From positions 1 through 64,000 of the forward strand of contig CAJUDJ010000003.1 of the NCBI GenBank assembly GCA_910584985.1: DNA of 64,000 nucleotides, read 5' to 3'. The translations under genes were made by a program, and so were the position numbers. Origin of the DNA: an uncultured Eubacterium sp. (GTDB lineage Bacteria > Bacillota > Clostridia > Oscillospirales > Acutalibacteraceae). Below the pieces are notes generated by a model. The model ran no database searches. It worked only from the letters and a program-made list of their open reading frames with translations, and was not told the origin of the DNA. The stretch's first letter is position 1; each line of letters starts with the position of its first letter. Positions 34,566 through 43,974 of this stretch are shown here, in pieces.

Positions 34566-36609
34566 TTTTGATAAATTTTATGAATTCCGTAATTTAACAT
34601 TAAGGCCGGCATATTTTGCAAAATGGGCAATGCCTTCAAAAAATGAGCTGAATGCTTCAAGAACAAGGTTTCTGAATGAAAACAGAGAGGTTGTCTGGAG
34701 TATAAAAGAAGACGGCACGAATGTTGCCGACCATATAGAAATGTCCGGCTTTATGGCCTCTGCCATTATCAGTTACGGAAGCGATAAAAACGGAAAGCTT
34801 CTCCTGATGCGGCACCTTACAGTTCCGAAACTCCGTATGAAGCCGAATCTTACAGGTTCATCCTTTTCCTGCAATTTTTCCGGTACGGAAAAGTTAAGCG
34901 TGAACGGACAAAAAACTGAGGAATATCCCAAAACAATCAGCATAAAAGGAAATCTGAAAATTCAGTCTGAAACAAACAGTACAGTATCTGTTACACGCGA
35001 ATTTCTTCCTGCGGTCCGCCAGCCTGTGCTTATTGAGATTGTTACGGTAAAAAATCATTCGGATAAAACAATTCGCCTTGCAATCTGCGCAGAACAGGAA
35101 TGCAGGAAAACAGCGGCATGGCGATGCGAGGGAAGCAGTATAACAGCAGGCTGTTCTCTGCTTTTTGATGATGCTTTTGAAATTTCACAACACAGAGCAA
35201 AACACCTTTTGTTACAGCCGGATGAAGAGGTTGTTTATTACCGTGTTTATTATGCGTATCAGGATAACCCGATTGAAGCATTTTCTTTAAAAGAGGAAAT
35301 CAATGCAAGAAAGGCATTTATTGATGAGATGTTTTCCTCACTTCAGCTTGAAACACCGTTTCCTGAACTGGATGCCCAGTTTTCACACTGCATTTTAAGG
35401 GGAAGCGAAAGCATTTTTCAAACGAAAAACGGGCTTATGCATGCACCCGGCGGCGGAAATTATTATGCTGCCCTGTGGACAAATGATCAGTGTGAATATG
35501 CAAATCCGTTTTTCCCGTTTTCGGGATACAAGGCGGGCATAGAGCAAAGCATAAACTGCTATTCGCTTTATGAAGCCTATATGGATAAATCTGCTTTGCC
35601 TATGCAGGATAAAAAGGCACTTGTAACAAGCATTATTGCAGAGGGGACAGATTATTGGAACGGAGCAGGCGACAGAGGGGACGGCGAAATGTATGCCTAC
35701 GGCATTTCAAGATTTCTGCTTGAAATGAGTGATACGGCGCTTATTAAACGCTTCTGGGAAAGTCTTGTGTGGTGTCTTGATTTTGCACTTTCACGCAAAA
35801 ATGAAAACGGTGTTATTGCCAGCGATTCCGATGAGCTTGAAAATCGGTTTGAATCAGGCAATGCAAATCTGTTTACTTCCTGCATCACCTATGATGCACT
35901 CGGAAATGCATCTGTGCTTGCAGACGCCATCGGAGATACTGCACATAAAATGCAGTGGCAGGCGGAAAGAGAACAGCTGAAAGCGGCAATTGAAAGTTAT
36001 TTCGGTGCAAATGTGGAGGGCTTTGATACATACAGATATTATGACGGAAATCAGGACCTGCGCTCCTGGATATGTATGCCGCTTACGGTTGAAATATTTG
36101 ACAGAGCAGAGGAAACGGTTCGGGCACTGTTTTCGCCGGGGCTTTATATAAACGGACTGTTGAAATCAACCTCGGCAAACGATACAACATGGGACAGATC
36201 ACTGCTGTTTGCACTGCGCGGTGTTTTTCTTTCCGGCAGAGCAGAAAAAGGCTTTGCTGAAACGCTGAATTACTGTAAAAACAGATTGCTCGGTTCACAT
36301 TGCCCCTATCCGTTTGAGGCATACCCCGAGGGAAATATGGCACATCTTGCGGCGGAAAGCCTGCTGTTTGCCAGAATTGTAACCGAAGGTCTTTTCGGGC
36401 TTAAGGCAACGGGCATATGCAGGTTAAGAATAAAGCCCCAGCTTTGTGCAGAACTCCCTGTTATAAAGCTTAAGGGAATTCGCCTTTTTTCAAAATGTTT
36501 TGATGTAAAGGCTGATGAAAGCGGAATTGAAATCCTCTATAACGGTGTACTATATAAAACAGATTCATTAAATGCTGAATTTGATTTTAATTTGTGTGTA
36601 TTTGAATAG
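34552..36609 (+). CDS. Six-hairpin (alpha/alpha)6-barrel glycoside hydrolase, specificity unknown
   Basis: 685 residues, cytoplasmic. An N-terminal beta domain of ~270 residues precedes an alpha-helical barrel with HAPGGGNYYAALWTNDQCEYANPFFPF, DYWNGAGDRGDGEMYAYGI, TSCITYDALGNAS, LRSWICMPL, TTWDRSLLFALRG and CPYPFEAYPEGNMAHLAAES. The W-T-N-D and P-E-G-N motifs resemble GH63/GH78/GH95-like clans, but I cannot assign a family. ATG 34552 follows CAAGGAGAGAG and overlaps the symporter end. Acts with the GH36 enzyme on imported sugars by context. Confidence 0.72.
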   Translation: MKQFNFDKFYEFRNLTLRPAYFAKWAMPSKNELNASRTRFLNENREVVWSIKEDGTNVADHIEMSGFMASAIISYGSDKNGKLLLMRHLTVPKLRMKPNLTGSSFSCNFSGTEKLSVNGQKTEEYPKTISIKGNLKIQSETNSTVSVTREFLPAVRQPVLIEIVTVKNHSDKTIRLAICAEQECRKTAAWRCEGSSITAGCSLLFDDAFEISQHRAKHLLLQPDEEVVYYRVYYAYQDNPIEAFSLKEEINARKAFIDEMFSSLQLETPFPELDAQFSHCILRGSESIFQTKNGLMHAPGGGNYYAALWTNDQCEYANPFFPFSGYKAGIEQSINCYSLYEAYMDKSALPMQDKKALVTSIIAEGTDYWNGAGDRGDGEMYAYGISRFLLEMSDTALIKRFWESLVWCLDFALSRKNENGVIASDSDELENRFESGNANLFTSCITYDALGNASVLADAIGDTAHKMQWQAEREQLKAAIESYFGANVEGFDTYRYYDGNQDLRSWICMPLTVEIFDRAEETVRALFSPGLYINGLLKSTSANDTTWDRSLLFALRGVFLSGRAEKGFAETLNYCKNRLLGSHCPYPFEAYPEGNMAHLAAESLLFARIVTEGLFGLKATGICRLRIKPQLCAELPVIKLKGIRLFSKCFDVKADESGIEILYNGVLYKTDSLNAEFDFNLCVFE

Positions 36610-36610
36610 C

Positions 36611-36645
36611 AAAAAGAGCCTGTTTGCTGCAAACAGGCTCTTTTT
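36611..36645. terminator. Bidirectional terminator between glycosidase and second AraC gene
   Basis: AAAAAGAGCCTGTTTGC and GCAAACAGGCTCTTTTT, a near-perfect inverted repeat with A and T runs. Confidence 0.9.
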
Positions 36646-36660
36646 ATATGTAAAGTATAA

Positions 36661-37497
36661 TTACTTGTCAACTTCCATAGCTCTTACAGCAGTAGGTGTC
36701 TGACCGAAGGTTTTTTTAAATTCGTTTGTGAAGTGATAGGAAGAACTGAAATAAAGCATTTCGGCAATCTGATTTACAGGCGCTGATGTCTGAACCAGCA
36801 GGCGGTAACCCTCTTCCATTTTCTTTTTTATAATATACTGCTTCGGTGAAATGCCAAGCTCCTTTGAAAAAATCTGATGAAGTCGCCGCGGTGTTATTCC
36901 GAAAAAAAACGAAACATCGCTTACCGATAATTTTTCATAAAGCTTCTGCATGATAAATGCACAGATATCATCAATCAGCTTATTACTCTGCTCTGACAGC
37001 AGCTTTGCTTTTTCTCTTTTATTTTCTTCCGTAATTATATAAAAATAATTTAAGAACAGAGCGTTTATATATCCTGCATTTTCAGTCAGATTACCTGCTG
37101 AAATGAAATTGTCAAAGGCCTTTTCTTCATTTTCACTTTTCAGCGATTCGTAAATACGGTTCAGCTCAAAGCTGCTTAAACTTTGGGATAAGCAATTCAC
37201 CCATCTGTATGCCCATAGTGTTGAAAGGCTTTTATATTTTATCAAATCATGAAATTTTACAAATATAAATTCGTTTTCTTTCAGCAGGATGCTTTTATTC
37301 TGAAGATAAATTTTCCCCTGCCCGGATATGCACCTGATAAAAGCTGTTGTTTCAGATGAATGAAGCTCCTTTTCCTCTTCGGTGCAGATATGAAGATAGC
37401 TGTTGTCGGCAAGTATTTTATATGCACTTGTTACACTTGGTGTAAAGGGAATCAACTTGTCAGATCGGCTTAAATAAAAGGATTCACTTTGATACAT
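36661..37497 (-). CDS. AraC-family transcriptional regulator
   Basis: 278 residues. N-terminal cupin-like ligand domain (FIRCISGQGKIYLQNKSILLKENEFIFV) and C-terminal AraC helix-turn-helix (LSVSDVSFFFGITPRRLHQIFSKELGISPKQYIIKKKMEEGYRLL, FSSSYHFTNEFKKTFGQTPTAVR). Start at ATG 37497 chosen; GTG at 37509 and an open frame to 37557 also exist, and the ribosome site is weak. Divergent from the DUF6067-like glycosidase gene, its probable target. Confidence 0.88.
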   Translation of the reverse strand: MYQSESFYLSRSDKLIPFTPSVTSAYKILADNSYLHICTEEEKELHSSETTAFIRCISGQGKIYLQNKSILLKENEFIFVKFHDLIKYKSLSTLWAYRWVNCLSQSLSSFELNRIYESLKSENEEKAFDNFISAGNLTENAGYINALFLNYFYIITEENKREKAKLLSEQSNKLIDDICAFIMQKLYEKLSVSDVSFFFGITPRRLHQIFSKELGISPKQYIIKKKMEEGYRLLVQTSAPVNQIAEMLYFSSSYHFTNEFKKTFGQTPTAVRAMEVDK

Positions 37498-37528
37498 AAA
37501 TTTAACCACATTTCCGATTTTTATATTT

Positions 37529-37562
37529 ATTATACTGTATTTTGAATTTAATTGCAATTAAA
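37529..37562 (-). promoter_or_regulatory. AraC promoter with 16-bp palindrome
   Basis: Minus strand: TTGCAA (37557-37552), 17 bases, TATAAT (37534-37529). The perfect palindrome TTTAATTGCAATTAAA (37547-37562) covers the -35 box and lies 40 bases before the divergent gene. Confidence 0.55.
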
Positions 37563-37601
37563 ATTATGATACAGTTTAAGCAAAAGGGAAAGGGTGCAAT
37601 T

Positions 37602-40013
37602 ATGAAGCTTTATTTATTTGACAGAACAGATAAAATAATTCATTTTGAGGATTTAACCATTCTCCGTGAAGCGGAGGAAATTCGAGAGCGTGTAACGGCA
37701 ACGATGTCGCAGAATGAGGTTTTTGTGCTTCAGATTGCAATGTTGAGTGATTGCGATGATGTTATAACGGATATAACTGCAACCGGTTCGGTTAAAATAT
37801 CCTGCATAAATACAGATACGGTGGATAAATACGCAAACAGCAAGAAGCAGCCTGTTCAGATCAGGTCAAATCGTATTCAGCCGCTTTTTTTCACGGTGGA
37901 AGCAGATAAGCTTGGCACAAGAGAGGAAACAGCGGAAATCCATATCATAACTGAAAAGGAAAGCAGATCATTTGAAGTTGTTTTCAGAATCAATACAAGC
38001 CCTGTTGAAAACAGCGGATATAATGATTTGTGGCGTCTTTCAAGGCTTAAGTGGCTCAATTCCGATTTGGTGCAGGATGAAACGGTTGTCCGCCCATATT
38101 CATCACCTGCCGTAATGGATAATAAATATATGATTCTGGGCAGGGATATTCAAATCGGTAAAAATGGTCTGCCGTTTTGTGTGGAATCCAGATTTGATGA
38201 AGCAATTCAGCTTTGCGAAGAACCGCAGAAATCTCTCTTTTTTAAGGAAACGGAATTTCTGATTTGCGGCAGAACATTAGCAGACGGAAAAACAAAAAAA
38301 CAGCTGTTCGGAAACAGAATTGAAACCCAAACCATTTCTGAAAATGATAAATTCAAATCAGTTGTTTCTTCTGTTTTACGGTATGACGGGCAGATGGAAT
38401 ACACAGTTGAAATTCTTCCCGAAGAGGATTTTAATTCCGATGATGTTTCCGTGCATTTTTACATAAACAAGGATTGCAGCACCCTTATGCACGGGCTTGG
38501 GCACAGGGCTTCGAAGGCTGAAAATCTTTCCTTTAAATGGGATGATGACAAGCAGCAGGACTGCATTTTTATCGGCTGTGTAAACAGCGGTATCCGCGTT
38601 AAATTTATGGCAGAGGATTATATCAGGCCGCTTATCAATATTTTCTATAAAAACCTTCCGCTTAAGATTCCTGCATCCACATGGGATAACAACGGCAGGG
38701 GCGGAATACAAGTAAACACCTGCGAAGAATACACGGAAATTAGTGCATTTACGGGTGCATTCAGCTTCAAAAAGGGTGAAGCCAGAAGATTTATTTTTGA
38801 AATGAGTGTTACGCCGTTTAAACCGATTGATTATAAAAAGGCTTTCACGGTAAGATATTCCCACAGCAATAAGCTTGAGGATGAATACAGAGAAATTGAC
38901 AGGGCTAAGAAAAACGGGCTGAATTATGTAACTTTCCATCAGGGAAATATGATTATGCCGTTTATAAATTATCCGTTTTATGAGGTAGACAGGCTGCAGA
39001 AAGCGGTAAAATATGCAAAGGACAGAGGAATCGGAATAAAGCTTTATTATACCGAGCGTGAGCACAGCAATCATATGGCGGAAACCTTTGTATATAAAGC
39101 ACTTGGCGATGAAATTATTCTGCGCAAAAAGGGCGTAAGTCATTCGTGGCAGAAAGAAAAGCCGCAGTGGCTTGTGGATAATTTCGGCGAGGATATTATT
39201 CCCGGCTGGTTTGTGAAATACAAAAAGGGCAAATATAAAAATGACCATGATATTTCCTTTATTGTTAAGCCGGATACAAGGCTTGATAATTATTATGTAG
39301 AAGGTCTGAACTGGCTTGTTGACAATGTGGGCATAAAGGGTATTTATATAGACGATACTTCGCTGGACAGAACAACGCTTGAGCGTGCAAGAAAGGTGCT
39401 TGAGAAAACAGACGGGCTGATTGATATGCATATGTGGAATCATGAAGAACCGCGCGCAGGCGATGTCAGCTGCCTGAATCTGTATGCAGAGCTTCTTCCG
39501 TTTCTGGACAGTATTTGGCTTGGCGAAGGCTTCTTCTATAAAAAGTATTCGCCTGAATATATGCTTGCCGAGGTTTCGGGAATACCTTACGGCGTTACGG
39601 GACAGATGCTTCAGGACGGCGGCGATTTATACGAGGGTATGCTTTACGGAATGAACAACCGCTTCGGCTGGGGCTATACAAATGCAACACAGATGTATAA
39701 AGTCTGGGATGATTTCGGAATAACGGAAAGCAGAATGCTCGGTTATTGGCACAGTGAAAATCCGATCAGAACCGATAATGAAAATGTGCTTTCAACCGTC
39801 TATCTGAAAGAAAATGCCGCTCTTTTATGTCTTTATAATTTTTCGGGCAAAAAGGAAAAATTCAATCTTAAAATGTATCCGGCACTTCTTGGTTTTGAAA
39901 TTTCAGAAGCATCCAAAATAAAATTCGGCAAAAGCAGAAAAAGAAAAATCAATATATATAAAAGCTTTTCTCTTGGAAAACGCAAGGGTATGATTATTTA
40001 CTTAAGGGGGTAA
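37602..40013 (+). CDS. Glycosidase-like protein, DUF6067/GH123_N-like
   Basis: 803 residues, no signal peptide. The first ~430 residues are beta-rich. The second half looks like a TIM barrel: GLNYVTFHQGNMIMPFINYP, KDRGIGIKLYYTERE, VGIKGIYIDDTSLDRTTLERARK, DMHMWNHEEPR, LNLYAELLPFLDSIWLGEGF, SGIPYGVTGQML and MLGYWHSENPI. These strands match the DUF6067 pattern (I/Y-D-D on strand 4, S-x-W-x-G-E-G-F later). Candidate catalytic acids are the Asp-Asp and the Glu of GEGF. Activity unknown. First gene of a unit with a phosphoesterase and a GH16 lipoprotein. Confidence 0.68.
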   Translation: MKLYLFDRTDKIIHFEDLTILREAEEIRERVTATMSQNEVFVLQIAMLSDCDDVITDITATGSVKISCINTDTVDKYANSKKQPVQIRSNRIQPLFFTVEADKLGTREETAEIHIITEKESRSFEVVFRINTSPVENSGYNDLWRLSRLKWLNSDLVQDETVVRPYSSPAVMDNKYMILGRDIQIGKNGLPFCVESRFDEAIQLCEEPQKSLFFKETEFLICGRTLADGKTKKQLFGNRIETQTISENDKFKSVVSSVLRYDGQMEYTVEILPEEDFNSDDVSVHFYINKDCSTLMHGLGHRASKAENLSFKWDDDKQQDCIFIGCVNSGIRVKFMAEDYIRPLINIFYKNLPLKIPASTWDNNGRGGIQVNTCEEYTEISAFTGAFSFKKGEARRFIFEMSVTPFKPIDYKKAFTVRYSHSNKLEDEYREIDRAKKNGLNYVTFHQGNMIMPFINYPFYEVDRLQKAVKYAKDRGIGIKLYYTEREHSNHMAETFVYKALGDEIILRKKGVSHSWQKEKPQWLVDNFGEDIIPGWFVKYKKGKYKNDHDISFIVKPDTRLDNYYVEGLNWLVDNVGIKGIYIDDTSLDRTTLERARKVLEKTDGLIDMHMWNHEEPRAGDVSCLNLYAELLPFLDSIWLGEGFFYKKYSPEYMLAEVSGIPYGVTGQMLQDGGDLYEGMLYGMNNRFGWGYTNATQMYKVWDDFGITESRMLGYWHSENPIRTDNENVLSTVYLKENAALLCLYNFSGKKEKFNLKMYPALLGFEISEASKIKFGKSRKRKINIYKSFSLGKRKGMIIYLRG

Positions 40014-40019
40014 TTATTT

Positions 40020-41480
40020 ATGAAAAAAACGCTTGTTATCGTATTGTGTGCCGTGCTGGTGCTTGCTGTTATCGGCACAGGGCTTGGCATTCATTTCGGA
40101 TATTCAAAAAAATATGATGAAACAAAAACCTATACTGTTGAAACAAACGGCGGTCCGCTTCAAGTGGCTGTTATAAGTGATCTGCAGCTTCCGGATACGG
40201 ATGATAAAACAACGCATCAGTATGCATCCTTTGAGCAAACGCTTACCATGCTTAAAAACAAGGGGATAGATGCGCTTATTATCGGCGGCGATTTCACCGA
40301 TATCGGTTCAAAAAAGGCATGGAAAACCTTTAAGGAAATATATGATAATGTAATGGGAAAAGATGAAAAGCCGATTCCGCTTTACATACTCGGAAATCAT
40401 GATTACTGGCTTTCAAATTTTGTTGAATGCTGGGAAATTCCCACGCCTGCCACAATGCAGAAAAGGTTTACAAAATATACGGGTGAGCTTCCGTACAGCC
40501 ACAAAATTATAAACGGCTACCATTTTATCTGCTGGAGTTCATCAAACGGCAGCTATGATAAATGTAACACAAATACACAGTGGGTAAGGGATGAGCTTGA
40601 TAAGGCTGTTGCTGATGATCCGAACAAGCCGATATTTGTTATAACCCATCTGAATCCCATGAACACGGTATACGGCTCTGATGAATGGGGAAATAAGGAT
40701 ATTGCGGATGTTTTAAAGGATTACAGCCAGGTAATTTCGATTTCCGGCCATTCGCATTATTCCATTCTTGATGAACGCTCCATCTGGCAGAGCAGCTTTA
40801 CTGCTTTTACCACTCAAAGCCTTGATTATATAGAGCTTGAGCCGGGCAAATTCAATGGCTCTGTGCCAAAGGATGCTTGCGGTGATTCCATTGCGGATGA
40901 TGTGCCTGCATGCCTTTATATGGAAATTGAAAAGGATAAGGTAACCGTAAACCGTCTTGAAGCCAATACCGGTGCTGCACTTAAAGAGCCATGGATACTT
41001 TCAGCACCTTTCGGAAAAAAGAAGAGCCTTACTGTGTATTCTGATAAAAGGGCAGACAGTAATCTGCCGCCTGTAATGCCGGATATAAAAGAGGCATATA
41101 TAAAGGATATTGTTGATGCTGAGGATAAAATGCATAAAAGCATTTCCTTCGCGGCAGCAAGTGATGATGATTTTGTTCATTCCTACAGAATCTGTTTTAA
41201 GGATGAAAGCAATAAATATATCAGATTTGATGAAACAGATTACAGCGGCGCACCTGTTTTGTATAACCAAAATGGTGATATTGTAAGCGAGGACGGAACA
41301 GCAAGCCCGATAACAGATTTGCTTTATTTCAGCGACTTTGTGGTTGGCCTTGATCATATGGCGGGAACAGTGGAATTAAGGCTGCCTGCCAACTATCCGC
41401 AGGATGCAAAATATGTTGAAATTACGGCAATTGATTCATGGGGCGCAGAGAGCGAAAGCGTGCTTTGTGTATTAAGATAG
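40020..41480 (+). CDS. Membrane-anchored or secreted calcineurin-like metallophosphoesterase
   Basis: 486 residues. Residues 4-25 form an N-terminal membrane segment/uncleaved signal. The metal-site motifs are complete: VISDLQ (~51), GGDFTD (~88), LGNHDYW (~124), ITHLNP (~203) and SGHSHYS (~241). A ~170-residue C-terminal beta domain follows. It lies outside the cell, seven bases behind the DUF6067-like gene and eleven before the GH16 gene; a role in removing phosphate groups from a glycan is only a guess. Confidence 0.82.
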   Translation: MKKTLVIVLCAVLVLAVIGTGLGIHFGYSKKYDETKTYTVETNGGPLQVAVISDLQLPDTDDKTTHQYASFEQTLTMLKNKGIDALIIGGDFTDIGSKKAWKTFKEIYDNVMGKDEKPIPLYILGNHDYWLSNFVECWEIPTPATMQKRFTKYTGELPYSHKIINGYHFICWSSSNGSYDKCNTNTQWVRDELDKAVADDPNKPIFVITHLNPMNTVYGSDEWGNKDIADVLKDYSQVISISGHSHYSILDERSIWQSSFTAFTTQSLDYIELEPGKFNGSVPKDACGDSIADDVPACLYMEIEKDKVTVNRLEANTGAALKEPWILSAPFGKKKSLTVYSDKRADSNLPPVMPDIKEAYIKDIVDAEDKMHKSISFAAASDDDFVHSYRICFKDESNKYIRFDETDYSGAPVLYNQNGDIVSEDGTASPITDLLYFSDFVVGLDHMAGTVELRLPANYPQDAKYVEITAIDSWGAESESVLCVLR

Positions 41481-41490
41481 GAGAACAGTT

Positions 41491-42552
41491 ATGAGAAAAA
41501 GAATTTTTAAAGCAGTGCTGCTTGTTTCTGTGTGTATTTTTGCAGTTTCATTCTCCGCCTGCTCCAAAACAAAAGAAAAGCCGCAGGATGAAAGCTGGAA
41601 AACAAATGAAAAATATGATTTGTCCGTGCCGGTGCTGAACAGCGATGGCTGGTATCTTGTTTTTGAGGATGATTTTAACGGAACGCAGCTGAATGAAAAT
41701 ATAACCTTTGGTGAAAAATACAGCGGTCGCCGAGAAATATGGACAACATCACCCCATGCTGTGCGCTGGGAAAGCAATGATCCGAAAAAGCCCGAACAGG
41801 CTTGTTACTGGTGTCCGAATATGGTGGAAGTTAAGGATTCCAATGCCATAATTCATTCACGCTATGAAGAAAGCCATTCCTGCGATGGCGGCTGTCCGTC
41901 TGCTGCAAGGTTTACCTCGGGTATTGAAACAAGAAAAATCGTTGGTGATAACAACAGCAATAAGGGCACAAATGATGAAATGCTGTTTTCACAGGCTTTC
42001 GGCTATTTTGAATGCAGAGTTAAATTCCCGAATTCAAAGGGTTTATGGTCCGCCTTCTGGCTTCAGTCTTCCAATATGAGAAAGGTGGGAAACGAGGGTA
42101 AGGACGGCACGGAAATTGATGTTTATGAAAGTGCTTTTATAAACAGCGAAGGTTCGCGTATGGGGCATGCCCTTTTGTGGGACGGTTACGGTGAGGACGG
42201 CAAGGTATCCGATTACAAATCCGATTTGCAGCAGAATCTTTATGACGGTTACCACACCTTTGCACTGAAATGGACTCCCGAATACTATGTTTTCTATATA
42301 GACGGTGTTGCAACCTGGGCAACAGACGACAGTGATGTTTCAAGGGTTAAGGAGTTTTTAAGGCTTACAGTTGAGATTGACGCAGGTGATGAATGGGGCC
42401 CCCATGGGCAGAACATAGGCGCTTTCAGCCATAACAATGCGGATAACGATGATTTCCTGATTGATTATGTTAAGGTTTATCAGAATGAAGGCTTTGAGCA
42501 GTATATTATGGATGACAGTGCATTCGGCGGCGATATTGATTTAGCCAACTGA
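41491..42552 (+). CDS. GH16-family glycoside hydrolase lipoprotein
   Basis: 353 residues. Signal peptide with lipobox FSAC at ~24. The GH16 jelly roll shows WYLVFEDDFNGTQLN, FGYFECRVKFPNSKGLWSAFWLQ, the catalytic signature GTEIDVYES (~207, E-x-D-x-x-E), YHTFALKWTPEYYVFYIDG and DYVKVYQN. Family members cleave beta-1,3/1,4-glucans, galactans or other beta-linked polymers endo-wise. It is the only clearly surface-attached glycosidase of this region, so it probably makes the first cuts. Ends at a good terminator. Confidence 0.88.
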   Translation: MRKRIFKAVLLVSVCIFAVSFSACSKTKEKPQDESWKTNEKYDLSVPVLNSDGWYLVFEDDFNGTQLNENITFGEKYSGRREIWTTSPHAVRWESNDPKKPEQACYWCPNMVEVKDSNAIIHSRYEESHSCDGGCPSAARFTSGIETRKIVGDNNSNKGTNDEMLFSQAFGYFECRVKFPNSKGLWSAFWLQSSNMRKVGNEGKDGTEIDVYESAFINSEGSRMGHALLWDGYGEDGKVSDYKSDLQQNLYDGYHTFALKWTPEYYVFYIDGVATWATDDSDVSRVKEFLRLTVEIDAGDEWGPHGQNIGAFSHNNADNDDFLIDYVKVYQNEGFEQYIMDDSAFGGDIDLAN

Positions 42553-42562
42553 TTGTTTTGAG

Positions 42563-42592
42563 AAGCAGGGTCAGCGCACCCTGCTTTTACTG
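42563..42592 (+). terminator. Terminator after GH16 gene
   Basis: AGCAGGGT-CAGCGC-ACCCTGCT followed by TTTTACTGTTTTT. The stem resembles the hairpins of the toxin region but differs in loop and context. Confidence 0.85.
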
Positions 42593-42679
42593 TTTTTGAT
42601 TAAATCTTTCCAGCGGCAGTTTTGATTTTTGTTGAACAATCGGTACATTTGTAATATAATGAAGCAAGAGGTGAAGTTT

Positions 42680-43957
42680 ATGAGAACGGTGTTTAAAAAC
42701 GGATTTCTGCTTGACGGAACGGAGCATATGCAGCCGATTCCGAATATTGACATTGCTGTAACAGATGATAAAATTACCCATATCGGAACTGTATTGCCTG
42801 AACAAAACGACAGGGTTATTGATTTGAACGGCAGATATCTGATGCCGGGGCTGATTAATCTGCATGTGCATCTTCCGGCAGGCGGAAAGCCGAAAAAGAA
42901 GCCGATGGATGCAAAAAAGCTTTCTGCCTTTGCACTGAAAAACCGTTTAACACAGGCATTTGTACTTAAGCTTTGCGAGGGTTATGCCAGAACAGAGCTG
43001 ATGTCAGGTGTTACTACAATCCGAACGGTTGGCGGTCTTGCTAATCTGGACAGTATATTGAGGGACAAAATTTTACAGGGAAAAGCGATCGGTCCCAGAA
43101 TACTTGCTTCAAATTTTGCAGTCGGTGTTCCGGGCGGGCATATGGATGGCTCCGTTGCCCATGCGGTTACAACTGAAAAGGAAGCGGTTGAACTTGTTCG
43201 CACACTTGCTGCAGGCGGAGCAGATTTGATAAAACTTATGATAACAGGCGGCGTGCTGGATGCTGAGGTTAAGGGCAGTCCCGGTGTATTGAAAATGCCG
43301 CCTGAAATTGTGAAAGCCTGCTGTGATGAGGCACACAGGCTCGGGCTTTCTGTTGCGGCACATGCAGAAGGTCCTGAGGGTGTGCGTGTAGCTGTTATGA
43401 ACGGTGTGGATACTATCGAGCACGGTTCTGTGCTTGACCGTGAGGAGGTTGAAGTGCTGCGCAGACATAATGCCGCTGTTATATGCACAATTTCACCGGC
43501 TGTTCCTATGGCGAAATTTGATATGGAGCTTCTTGGAATAGATGAAACTGTGCAGTATAATTCAAATGTTGTTTATGAAAATATGATTTCCGGTGTAAAA
43601 ACAGCGCTTGAAAACGGAATACCCGTAGGGCTTGGCACAGATACAGGATGCCCGTATACAACGCATTATAATATGTGGCGGGAACTGCATTTTTTCAGAA
43701 AAGCAGCGGGTGTTTCGGCTGAATTTGCATTGCATACCGCCACACTGAAAAATGCAAGGATTGCCGGAATAGATCATATAACGGGCAGCATTGAGGTTGG
43801 AAAATGTGCCGATATTCTGATAACGGAGCAGAATCCTCTTTCGGATTTCAGAGCACTTTCCAAACCGTATATCGTTGTTGGAAACGGAACGATTATTCAA
43901 AAGCCGAAAATAAAAAAATATGCAGGCTGTGATTTAGAATTGGACAGAATTATGTGA
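42680..43957 (+). CDS. Metal-dependent amidohydrolase (prolidase/imidazolonepropionase-like)
   Basis: 425 residues. Amidohydrolase-superfamily marks: LMPGLINLHVHLPAG (His-x-His), GGADLIKLMITGG (Lys), SVAAHAEGPEG (His), GVDTIEHGS (His) and LGTDTGCPYTTHYN (Asp). This layout is that of the Met-dependent hydrolase A/Xaa-Pro dipeptidase-like group. Likely a peptidase or amidase on small compounds, cytoplasmic. ATG 42680 behind AAGAGGTGA. The M19 dipeptidase follows after 17 bases, suggesting a common peptide-breakdown role. Confidence 0.82.
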   Translation: MRTVFKNGFLLDGTEHMQPIPNIDIAVTDDKITHIGTVLPEQNDRVIDLNGRYLMPGLINLHVHLPAGGKPKKKPMDAKKLSAFALKNRLTQAFVLKLCEGYARTELMSGVTTIRTVGGLANLDSILRDKILQGKAIGPRILASNFAVGVPGGHMDGSVAHAVTTEKEAVELVRTLAAGGADLIKLMITGGVLDAEVKGSPGVLKMPPEIVKACCDEAHRLGLSVAAHAEGPEGVRVAVMNGVDTIEHGSVLDREEVEVLRRHNAAVICTISPAVPMAKFDMELLGIDETVQYNSNVVYENMISGVKTALENGIPVGLGTDTGCPYTTHYNMWRELHFFRKAAGVSAEFALHTATLKNARIAGIDHITGSIEVGKCADILITEQNPLSDFRALSKPYIVVGNGTIIQKPKIKKYAGCDLELDRIM

Positions 43958-43974
43958 TTTTGAGGAAATGATTT

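Noticed and set aside
38376..39443. 355-codon open frame on the minus strand
   Set aside because: It lies wholly inside the DUF6067-like gene, has no ribosome site and no recognisable domain; it is a shadow of that gene's codon pattern.
42563..42592. Third copy of the toxin-region hairpin
   Set aside because: The stem AGCAGGGT/ACCCTGCT is similar, but the loop differs (CAGCGC) and it is an ordinary GC terminator after the GH16 gene.
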